Shown here one piece after another: positions 1 to 6,832 of a DNA stretch of 13,725 bases (the first letter of the stretch is position 1; each line of letters starts with the position of its first letter). Source of the DNA: CAZOBJ01 sp964577825 (GTDB lineage: Bacteria; Planctomycetota; SZUA-567; JAFGNG01); contig CAZOBJ010000085.1 in NCBI GenBank assembly GCA_964577825.1, positions 1 through 13,725 on the forward strand. Reading direction: 5' to 3'. The notes beneath the pieces were generated by a model that did not search any database, was not told where the DNA came from, and saw only the letters and a program-made list of their open reading frames with translations. The translations under genes and the position numbers were made by a program.

Positions 1-1073
1 ACGCGGTGCTCGTGCGCCTGCACGGGCGCCTGCGGGGTCCGGGCGCGCAGGGCCTCCATGACGCGCGCGCGATAGCGCTCGGGGATCAGCTCCACGAACG
101 ATTGGCCGACCAACTCCTCGCGCCGCTTGTCGAAGGCCGCGCAGTACGCGTCATTCACGTACGTGATTTCCCCGTCGGGCCGAAAGCGGCAGATCAGCGC
201 GGGCATGTCCTCCGCGATCGCGCGGTACAGGCGCTCGCTCTCACGAAGCCTGTCTTCGGCGTCGCGCAATCGCTGGTACGCGGCGTCGCGCTCCTGTTCG
301 TTGCGGCGGCGCTCGGTGATGTCCGTGAAAAAGCCCACATTGCACGCGCGCCCGTCGAGCACGGCCGGCGCAGTGTTGATGTCCGCGTAGAACACCGTGC
401 CGTCCTTGCGCAGGCAGGGCGTCTCGGGGCCCAAACGCGTGTCTCCCCGCACCTGGGCCTCGAACTGGGCGAACACCTTGGAGAGCTTGTCCTTGGGATG
501 AATGTCCTCCACGCCCAGTTGCGTGAGCTCCTCGGCCGTATACCCGAGCATCTCGCACATGGCCGGGTTCGCGTACCGGAAGCGCTTGGTCTCCACGTCC
601 GCGACCAGGATGCCCTCGGCCGCGCCCTCGAACAGGGCGCGGTAGCGGGCCTCGGACTCGCGCAGCGCCTGTTCGGCGGCCCGGCGTTCGTGGCGCTCCC
701 GCGCCTCGCGCAGCTCGCGCTCGATCGCCGCGCCCAGCCGCATCACATTGTCCTTGAGAAAGAAGTCGTGTGCCCCGGCCTTCATGGCCTGCACGGCGGT
801 GTCTTCGCCGATGCTGCCCGAGACGACGATAAAGGGAATGTCCTGCCCCGTGCCACGGAGCACATCGAGCGCCTCGGGTGCGCTGAATTGGGGCAGCCGG
901 TAATCGGCCAGCACCACGTCCCAGGTGCGTTCGTCGAGAGCAGCCGCCATGTCTTCGGCCGTCTGTACGCGGCGCCAGTCGGGGTCCTGGCCCGCGCGCT
1001 TGAGCTCGCGGACCATCAGGAGCGCGTCGTCCTCGGAGTCCTCGACGATCAGCACGCGCGGCCTCTTGGCCAT
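1..1073 (-). CDS. Response regulator with tandem PAS domains, probably a hybrid sensor kinase (C-terminus off the window)
   Basis: The reading frame opens at ATG 1073 and stays open to the left edge, so 357 residues are visible and the C-terminus is missing. Residues 1-120 form a receiver domain: acidic pocket E11-D12, phospho-acceptor D57 in VLADYRLP, S85 and K107. A charged helix (about 121-140) leads to a first PAS/PAC domain (about 140-250, ending FFTDITERRR). After a short coiled linker a second PAS begins near 278 (YRAIAEDMPALICRF). Families with this order usually continue into HisKA and HATPase domains or a GGDEF output; neither is visible here. The protein is soluble, with no membrane segment. 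The start is supported by AGGAGGTGA, nearly the full anti-SD complement, 9 nt upstream. The gene begins 6 nt after the preceding response regulator stops, so the two are co-transcribed and probably linked in one phosphorelay. I infer phosphorylation by the kinase at 1593-3326. Confidence 0.9.
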   Translation of the reverse strand, partial: MAKRPRVLIVEDSEDDALLMVRELKRAGQDPDWRRVQTAEDMAAALDERTWDVVLADYRLPQFSAPEALDVLRGTGQDIPFIVVSGSIGEDTAVQAMKAGAHDFFLKDNVMRLGAAIERELREARERHERRAAEQALRESEARYRALFEGAAEGILVADVETKRFRYANPAMCEMLGYTAEELTQLGVEDIHPKDKLSKVFAQFEAQVRGDTRLGPETPCLRKDGTVFYADINTAPAVLDGRACNVGFFTDITERRRNEQERDAAYQRLRDAEDRLRESERLYRAIAEDMPALICRFRPDGEITYVNDAYCAAFDKRREELVGQSFVELIPERYRARVMEALRARTPQAPVQAHEHR

Positions 1074-1079
1074 GGCCGG

Positions 1080-1523
1080 TCACCTCCTGCGGGGAAGCGG
1101 CTGGTTCAGGAGCATCCAGTAGAGTCCCAGTTGCCTCACCGCCTCGGCGAATTCTCCAAAGTCCACCGGCTTGCGCACGTAACTATTCGCGCCGAGCTCG
1201 TAGCCGCGGACCAGGTCCTGCTCCTCGTTGGATGAGGTCAGGATCACCACCGGCAGGGTCTTGAGCCGGTCGTCGGCGCGAATCGCCTCCAGAACCTCCA
1301 GGCCGTCCACCTTGGGCAGCTTCAGGTCCAGAAGCACCACTGCGGGCGAGTCCCGGACGTCGCGCTGCGCATACTCGCCCCGCGCGAACAGGTAGTCGAG
1401 CGCCGCGGCCCCGTCGCGCACCACGTCCACCTCGTTGCCCACGTGGCTCTCCTTCAGGCTTCGCATCGTGAGCAGCACGTCATCCTCATTGTCCTCCACG
1501 AAGAGAATCCGTCCTTCAGCCAT
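1080..1523 (-). CDS. Single-domain response regulator, Rcp1/CheY-like
   Basis: This 147-residue protein is one receiver domain with no output domain. Visible landmarks are the acidic pair E10-D11, phospho-acceptor D66 in VVLLDLKLPKVDG, T96 in VILTSSNEEQD, and K118 followed by proline (YVRKPVDF). The extended insert before D66 (about 45-60) and the C-terminal LYWMLLNQPLP segment are typical of the Rcp1 family, the regulators that partner bacteriophytochrome-type PAS/GAF histidine kinases. It probably accepts phosphate from the membrane kinase encoded 70 nt upstream and acts by protein contact or as a relay, not by binding DNA. The ATG at 1523 has GGGAGG about 7 nt upstream. The stop lies 6 nt before the next start (1073), consistent with a tight operon. 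No anomaly is seen. Confidence 0.95.
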   Translation of the reverse strand: MAEGRILFVEDNEDDVLLTMRSLKESHVGNEVDVVRDGAAALDYLFARGEYAQRDVRDSPAVVLLDLKLPKVDGLEVLEAIRADDRLKTLPVVILTSSNEEQDLVRGYELGANSYVRKPVDFGEFAEAVRQLGLYWMLLNQPLPRRR

Positions 1524-1592
1524 GGTCCGCCTCCCTTTGTCTCGAGTGGCCGTCTCGCGGCACAGGCCACCCGTTGTACCCGCGCGCCGGGC

Positions 1593-3326
1593 CTAGCGTT
1601 GCGCGCCCTCCTCGCCGGATTCGGTCTGCGCGTCCAGGGTGAAGTAGAACGCCGCCCCCTGGCCCGGGGCCCCTTGGGCCCACACCCGCCCGCCGTGCCG
1701 GCGCGCGACGCGCTGCACCGTGGCCAGGCCGATGCCCGTGCCGGAGAACTCGGACCCCGAATGCAGGCGCTGGAACGGCTCGAAGAGCTTGTCCACATAC
1801 TCCATGTCGAAGCCCGCGCCATTGTCGCGCACGAAAAAGACGCGCGCGTCGTCGTCCAGGTCCGCGTGGGGCGCGCCGCACCGGGCGTTGGGCGCCGCAC
1901 CGACCTCGATGCGCGGGTCCGGCTCGTCGCGCGTGAACTTCCAGGCATTGCCTAGCAAATTCTGCACCATAGCGGAAAGCAGGCGAGCGTCGCCCTGCGC
2001 GCGCAGGCCGCCCTGGATGGACACGTCCACCCTCCGATCCGGGTCACGTTTGCGCAGGTCGTCCACAGCGGCGCGCGCGAGCTCGCTCAGGTCCACGGTC
2101 TCGTGCTCCAGCTCGTGGCGCGAGACGCGCGAGAGCTGGAGGATGTCGTCGATGAGCCGCCCCATCTTCCGGCTGGCCGCGCGCACGCGCCGCGCGTAGT
2201 CCCGGCCCGTGTCGTCGAGCCGGTCGCCGTAGTCCTGGAGCAGGGCCTCGCTGAACCCGTCCATGCCGCGAAGCGGCGCGCGCAGGTCGTGACTGACCGA
2301 ATAGGCGAAGGCCTCCAGCTCCCGGTTGGCGGCCCCCAGTTGGGCCGCATAGCGCTGGAGCTCCGTGGTTCTTTCCTTCACGAGCTCTTCGAGGTGTCCG
2401 CGATGCGCCTGTAGTTCGTCCTCGGCGCGCTTGCGATCGGTCACGTCCCACACGGTGGACACCATCAGCTTCTTGCCGGGGATGGGCGTGTTTCTCGCGG
2501 AGATGAACGTCGTCTCCTCGCCCTTGCGCGTGATCGGTATGTCTTTCCAGTACATGCGCCGCGGGTCGCCGCCGGCGCAATCCTTCAGCACCCTCTTCTT
2601 GATGCGTTCTCTGAATTCCGGGTCTTCATACACAGCCTCCCAGAACGCATCCTGATCCTCGAGCGCTTCCCTCGTGGTCCGGTACAGGTTTGCGAAGCTG
2701 TCGTTCATGTAGGAGAACGAGACCGTGGGATCCACCGAGTTCACGGCCACACCGACCGGCAGATGATCCATGACCGTGCGCGTGAATCCCTCGCTCTCTC
2801 GCAGATCCTGCTCCGCCTGCGTCCGCTCGGAAAGATGTTGGAGCGCCGAGGAGACCACGTACACGCCCACCACGATGGCAAGGCCCGATTCAACCAACGC
2901 TTCGGCCCAGTTGCTGGGCGTGGCCGACACTCCAAGCAGAAGGCGTGGGAGGTCCACCAATTCGTTCATCCAAATCGTGGCGCACAGAAACGCGATAGCG
3001 CCTCCCAGCTTCAGAAGAAGCGAGACCTGCTTGGCGCCTGCCGGCGGGGCTTTGTCCCCCGAAGTCAAAATGACGCCCATGATTCCCACGAGCATCAAGG
3101 CGGAGATCAAGAGCGCCACCGACTCGGCGGCCACGTCCGGCGGATGTGCGGAGTCGCCCGCAAGCACGCGTACGAGGGTAATGGTGCGCCGCGCGCCCAT
3201 CAGCAACACGGCCACCGCGACGCACAGCCATGGAAGCTTGCGTTCGCTGCGCCGCACCAGCCACAGCGCGGCGGCTGCCGCCGCATACTGCAGGATCGTG
3301 GAAACGGAAAGCAGCACTGCCGCCAT
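1593..3326 (-). CDS. Membrane-bound PAS sensor histidine kinase
   Basis: The protein has 577 residues from ATG 3326. The N-terminus carries about five hydrophobic segments (roughly 2-24, 31-45, 67-89, 101-120, 143-162), so the sensor region is embedded in the membrane. A PAS/PAC domain follows (about 171-298, ending STVWDVTDRKRAEDEL), then a coiled-coil linker. The HisKA dimerisation helix carries H346 in VSHDLRAPLRGMDGFS. The HATPase domain shows the N-box QNLLGNAWKF (455-464), G1 box DNGAGF (501-506) and G2 box GTGIGLA (529-535), so all catalytic motifs are intact. The DLRAPLRG/FEPFQRLH style is that of phytochrome-like kinases that pair with Rcp1 regulators, such as the next gene. A TTG at 3353 would extend the frame by nine residues, but only ATG 3326 has an SD (GGGGAGG, about 9 nt upstream). 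It heads the operon; 69 nt separate it from the next gene. The stimulus is unknown. Confidence 0.93.
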   Translation of the reverse strand: MAAVLLSVSTILQYAAAAAALWLVRRSERKLPWLCVAVAVLLMGARRTITLVRVLAGDSAHPPDVAAESVALLISALMLVGIMGVILTSGDKAPPAGAKQVSLLLKLGGAIAFLCATIWMNELVDLPRLLLGVSATPSNWAEALVESGLAIVVGVYVVSSALQHLSERTQAEQDLRESEGFTRTVMDHLPVGVAVNSVDPTVSFSYMNDSFANLYRTTREALEDQDAFWEAVYEDPEFRERIKKRVLKDCAGGDPRRMYWKDIPITRKGEETTFISARNTPIPGKKLMVSTVWDVTDRKRAEDELQAHRGHLEELVKERTTELQRYAAQLGAANRELEAFAYSVSHDLRAPLRGMDGFSEALLQDYGDRLDDTGRDYARRVRAASRKMGRLIDDILQLSRVSRHELEHETVDLSELARAAVDDLRKRDPDRRVDVSIQGGLRAQGDARLLSAMVQNLLGNAWKFTRDEPDPRIEVGAAPNARCGAPHADLDDDARVFFVRDNGAGFDMEYVDKLFEPFQRLHSGSEFSGTGIGLATVQRVARRHGGRVWAQGAPGQGAAFYFTLDAQTESGEEGAQR

Positions 3327-3499
3327 GGGTCTGCCCTCCCCACAATGCGCCAAAGCTCGAGAGCGCCGGCCAAACTACGTCTGTGGCCCGAACATCCTCC
3401 CTTCGATCCGGACCTCGCTGGCCATGCGTCCGCCCGCGCCGGCACCATCTCGGCCCAGCGTGCGCCAGGGCTGGGTTGGCCCCCAGAACCTAAAGCCTA

Positions 3500-3528
3500 T
3501 GTATGCGAAGCCGCGAGGCTCATGTCAA
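3500..3528 (-). promoter_or_regulatory. Putative sigma70 promoter of the histidine-kinase operon
   Basis: Read on the minus strand there is a perfect -35 TTGACA (3528-3523), a 17-nt spacer and a weaker -10 CATACA (3505-3500). ATACAT and TACATA are available at spacings of 18 and 19. Transcription would start near 3493, giving a leader of about 165 nt before ATG 3326. This is one of few AT-rich spots in the 273-nt gap 3327-3599, which otherwise holds no gene that I can support. The spacer includes AGCC-TCGC-GGCT, a short inverted repeat. The element shares several words with the PadR promoter at 8918-8958. Confidence 0.5.
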
Positions 3529-3599
3529 ACAATTTCAGTGCTACCTGGTGTGGCGCTCGGGTGCTCATGCGCTCCCGACCCCGCGCGCGCCGCGCGCAG

Positions 3600-6284
3600 T
3601 CAGCCGATGCGCACCTTCTGGTACATGCGCGGCGGCACGGACACCCTGCCCCTGGCGCAGGCCCTGCCCGGCCGGCCCAGCATGTCCGCGGCGACCGGGC
3701 GCTTGCCCTTGAGCAGGGCCCCGCCGAGCGTGACCGTGCGCCGCGCGGACGCGGTGTTGTACAGGTCGAGCTCCAGGGCCCTGCCCCACCTGCGCAGGGC
3801 CAGGGGCAGGACGTCGCTGCTGCCCCGCAGCGCCAGCCCCGGCGCATCGCGAAGCGTGCCCGCGCGCACCACCTCTGCGGGCGTGTGGAACCCGGCGGCG
3901 AACCGGTACAGGTCCGCGTCGTCGAAGGCCCCGCGCACCGCCCGCAGCCCGCAGGCGAACGTCCACGCGCGCGCGCCGCCCTGGTCCGGGATGTGCTCGC
4001 GCGGGTTCGACCCGGTGCACAAGAGATACCACTCCAGGCGCGGGGCCGTGTCCGGGGACGTGCGCAGCGTGGCGCGCACGTCGCGTTGGGGAAGGCTCGC
4101 GCCGTACCCGCCCTTGGCGGTCGACACCATGTGTCCGCCCGCGCCGCACAGGCCCGACTCGCGCAGCGCGAAATCGATGCGGGTCTTGGCGCGCTTGCCC
4201 GAGCAGCTGAGCCCCTCGCCGCACGAGACCACGGACCCCACGATGCCGCGCAGGTTGTCCCCGCCCCGGTCCGCGGGCCCGGGCGTGGCGAACCCGCCGC
4301 CCGTCTCCGCGCGCCACAGGCACCGCTTCCAGGGCAGGTCGAACCCGAGCCGCAGGTCGTAGCCCTCGCGCGGGGGCGCGCCCCGGACCGCGACCGCGAG
4401 CTCGCCGTCCGCGCCGCACGTGCCCGGCCGCACCTCGGCCTCGACCCGGAACGGCCCGACCGTCCACGCGCCCGTCTGCCCCTGCCATCCGCCTCGTGCG
4501 GGCACCTCCTTGCCGTCCAGGGTCAGAAGGGGCCTGACGTTCTCGAGCGGCAGGGGTAGGTCGGCCGTTGCCGCGGGCGCCTCGTCGCCCTCACTTGTCG
4601 GCCGCAGGGTCCGCGCGCCGAACCCGGGGATCGGGACCTCGGCCTCGCGCCAACCCTTGCGCCCCGGCGCCGCGCGCAGGGCGAACCGCTCCCCGGACTG
4701 CGTATCCTCCAGCGCCGCGCCCGCGCCGCGCACCGCCACGCGGCAGGGCCGCGCCCAGCCCAGGGTGTTCACCGCCTGGAAGGACGCGCCCGACGGGGCC
4801 GCGCGCTCGCGGATCTGCGCGAACGCGGCGGCCGCGGCCTTGACCCGGTCCTGGCGCAGCTTCAGGTTCACGGCCTTGGACCCATCGCTCGACCCGTTCC
4901 ACGCGTGGTCGCTCAGATACACGGTGTGCAGGGTCCCCTGTTCGAGCAGCCGTTCGGTCCGGGCGCTACGCTTGCCCGTGAGCGCATGCAGGGCCGACAG
5001 GGACACCGCGTCGCGCTGGACCCGGCGGAACTGTGCGGCCTCGCGCGCGATGCACCCGAGCCACGCCTCCCACGAGGCCCCGGTGTCCCCGCGCACCGCG
5101 CGCAACGTGCGCACCCGCGGCCGGTCCGGCGGCCCGAGTTCGCGCTCCACATGCGCCTGGAAGTCGCCCCACGTGGCATTGACGAGCTTGGGGAAGTCCC
5201 ACGCCTGTCCATTGTACTGCGCCACGGCCTGCATCTTGATGTCGCCCCACTCCGGGCTGCTCGGGCACAGGTCGCTGTACATGCCCACGAGCGGAATCGC
5301 GGACAGCGGATACTCCGCGCCCTGGGCCTGGTGGGCGGGGATCACCTCGTGGTGGAGCAATCGGTTCGTCTCGTGCACGCCCGCGAGGATCCGGTAGCCC
5401 TCGACGTACCCGCGCGCGAGTACCAGGTACACGTACGCCCCGGGCGCCGCCTCCAGCCGGGTGAGCCGCGGCAGGCGCATGACCTCGTTCACCCACGGCG
5501 CCCGGTACTGGAGCAGGCTCTTGCCGAACATCTGGAACCCCGCCGCGCGGAAGAGCGCCACTAGGCCGTTCGTCCAGGTGGGCGCTTCCATATGATACGC
5601 TGCGTGGGAGTCCATGGGCCCGATCCACTTGCGGTACGGGTCGAGAAGCATGGGATACGCCCCGAGCGAGACCGCCCCGCACAACAGCTGCGTGGGCACG
5701 GGCGTCACGTACAGGCGTCCGTCCTTCAGCGCCCGCTGGAAGGCCCGCTTCTCTGCGGCGCTCGCCCGCTCGTAGAACCGCTGGGCCTGGTAACTCGTGG
5801 CCAGGTTGTACGCGTTCTGCGGTCCGCGCCCGAGCTCCGCGCGCGTGGTGCGGTAGTCGTCGCGATCGTGCGCGCGCAGGTCCTCGTACGCGAACGTGTC
5901 GTCCGCGCACAGGTCGGAGAGGAGGTACATCGTCCAGGGCCGGTGCGTGCCCACGATGACCACGCCCTCGTACACAGCCCCGCCGCAGGTCACAACCAGC
6001 CGCGCCTTCGGGTCAACGGGCTCGGGCCACAGGCAGGGCGCGAAGCAGCGCACGACCTCGCCCTGGCGGTGGCCGGGCAGCACCGCGCGCGTGCGTGCGC
6101 GCTTGCCGCCCGCGCGGACCTCGATCGTTGCGGTCGCGCGGCCCGCGTTGCCCGCAATGGCCACGTCCATCCACTGGCACAATTGGCCGTCGTGTTCGGA
6201 GAAGAAGATCGTCTCCTCCACGCGCTTCACCTCCAGATTCTTGAACGTATTGCGCACGCACGTCACCCCGGGTGTCGCGGTCAT
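3600..6284 (-). CDS. Divergent glycoside hydrolase family 38 (alpha-mannosidase)-like protein
   Basis: This is an 894-residue protein with no signal peptide or membrane segment, so probably cytoplasmic. Recognition rests on remembered family patterns. Residues 116-140 (LLSDLCADDTFAYEDL) sit where GH38 has its metal-binding H-x-D strand. LKDGRLYVTPVP (187-198) and a segment ending in MEAPTWTNGLVALFRAAGF (232-250) match the barrel, as does RGDTGASWEAWLG (398-410) before a helical three-helix-like region. SDHAWNG (458-464) resembles the EHTWG segment, and FQAVNTLGWARPCRVAV (502-518) opens the beta-sandwich half. If so aligned, the H-x-D site is C126-A-D128 and the nucleophile position is E233, both unusual; H460 is kept. 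Length fits GH38 (850-1050). ATG 6284 has AAGGGAG just upstream and overlaps the GNAT stop as ATGA, indicating translational coupling. The frame is open upstream to 6608, but that stretch lies over the GNAT gene. Activity and substrate cannot be stated. Confidence 0.6.
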   Translation of the reverse strand: MTATPGVTCVRNTFKNLEVKRVEETIFFSEHDGQLCQWMDVAIAGNAGRATATIEVRAGGKRARTRAVLPGHRQGEVVRCFAPCLWPEPVDPKARLVVTCGGAVYEGVVIVGTHRPWTMYLLSDLCADDTFAYEDLRAHDRDDYRTTRAELGRGPQNAYNLATSYQAQRFYERASAAEKRAFQRALKDGRLYVTPVPTQLLCGAVSLGAYPMLLDPYRKWIGPMDSHAAYHMEAPTWTNGLVALFRAAGFQMFGKSLLQYRAPWVNEVMRLPRLTRLEAAPGAYVYLVLARGYVEGYRILAGVHETNRLLHHEVIPAHQAQGAEYPLSAIPLVGMYSDLCPSSPEWGDIKMQAVAQYNGQAWDFPKLVNATWGDFQAHVERELGPPDRPRVRTLRAVRGDTGASWEAWLGCIAREAAQFRRVQRDAVSLSALHALTGKRSARTERLLEQGTLHTVYLSDHAWNGSSDGSKAVNLKLRQDRVKAAAAAFAQIRERAAPSGASFQAVNTLGWARPCRVAVRGAGAALEDTQSGERFALRAAPGRKGWREAEVPIPGFGARTLRPTSEGDEAPAATADLPLPLENVRPLLTLDGKEVPARGGWQGQTGAWTVGPFRVEAEVRPGTCGADGELAVAVRGAPPREGYDLRLGFDLPWKRCLWRAETGGGFATPGPADRGGDNLRGIVGSVVSCGEGLSCSGKRAKTRIDFALRESGLCGAGGHMVSTAKGGYGASLPQRDVRATLRTSPDTAPRLEWYLLCTGSNPREHIPDQGGARAWTFACGLRAVRGAFDDADLYRFAAGFHTPAEVVRAGTLRDAPGLALRGSSDVLPLALRRWGRALELDLYNTASARRTVTLGGALLKGKRPVAADMLGRPGRACARGRVSVPPRMYQKVRIG

Positions 6285-6832
6285 GGTCTCCCTTTCAGCT
6301 GTTCGCGGATCTCGTCCCAGACGCGTCGGTCGCGGTCGCTGTGCAGCTCGGGCTCGAATCCGAACCGAAGATACAGGTGGATGGCCGGCAGGCGCGCGGA
6401 CTCCGTGGTGAGGAACGCCGCCCGGTGCCCGAGCTCGCGCATCCGCACGAGCACCGTGCGCAAGAGCGGCTTGGCGAGGCCCCTGCCCTGCATGCGCGGC
6501 ACGATGGCCACCCAGTGCACCCGGCCGTACGCCGGGCCGTGGCTGCCGTCGTCCGTCCACGCAGTCGCGGTGCCGAGCACCTCTCCCCCACGGTCGACCA
6601 GGAAGCACTGCCGCTCGCGCAGGCGCCCCACATCGCGGCCGAACTCGCGGCGATACAGGGCCGGCGTGCTCGCGTGATACCGGTCGGCCAGGGCGTGGAT
6701 GCGCACCCAGTGCGCCTCGTCGCCCTCTTGGTACCAGCGCACCGTCACGTCGGACGGGAACGCGTGCCGCGGGATGCGCGCCAGGCTCTCGCGCACCATG
6801 ACCACGGGCACGAGCCCTCGTTCGTCCGCCAT
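6281..6832 (-). CDS. GNAT-family N-acetyltransferase
   Basis: The protein has 183 residues and a single GNAT fold. The core starts near residue 29 (VTVRWYQEGDEAHWVRIHALAD). Beta4 and the acetyl-CoA pyrophosphate loop (motif A) read VHWVAIVPRMQGRGLAKPLL (105-124), with the canonical Q/R-x-x-G-x-G/A pattern as Q115-GRGLA. Motif B, LPAIHLYLRFGFEPE (148-162), carries the usual Y-x-x-x-GF signature. The family transfers an acetyl group from acetyl-CoA to an amine, but the acceptor cannot be read from sequence. ATG 6832 is chosen because AGGAGAGG lies 7-10 nt upstream. A later Met (position 12) has no SD. The gene starts inside the 3' end of the DUF3604 gene (88-nt overlap) and its TGA overlaps the next ATG (ATGA), so it is translationally tied to both neighbours. 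I infer that it acetylates an amino sugar or other amine in the same pathway. Confidence 0.9.
   Translation of the reverse strand: MADERGLVPVVMVRESLARIPRHAFPSDVTVRWYQEGDEAHWVRIHALADRYHASTPALYRREFGRDVGRLRERQCFLVDRGGEVLGTATAWTDDGSHGPAYGRVHWVAIVPRMQGRGLAKPLLRTVLVRMRELGHRAAFLTTESARLPAIHLYLRFGFEPELHSDRDRRVWDEIREQLKGRP

Noticed and set aside
3327..3353. TTG 3353 as start of the histidine kinase
   Set aside because: There is no SD before it, and the SD of the ATG at 3326 would lie inside the added codons.
3451..3478. CCCAGC/GCTGGG hairpin in the kinase operon leader, as a possible riboswitch or attenuator
   Set aside because: It is a single six-pair stem with no conserved core, leader peptide or alternative stem visible.
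3585..3597. GCGCG/CGCGC hairpin after the GH38-like stop, as a terminator
   Set aside because: The stem has only five pairs and no T-run follows. Alternating GC is expected in this composition.
2763..4559. Long plus-strand open frames over the kinase and GH38-like genes, and similar long antisense frames at 6-1235, 5592-6677, 7015-8898, 9679-11037 and 11300-13534
   Set aside because: They are rich in Arg, Ala, Pro and Gly, lack SD signals and family motifs, and lie opposite or out of frame with genes that have clear motifs. High GC removes stop codons from such frames.
6285..6608. Upstream extension of the GH38-like frame by 108 codons
   Set aside because: It lies wholly over the GNAT coding region and reads as low-complexity Arg/Ala/Gly text. 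ATG 6284 has a good SD and an ATGA junction.
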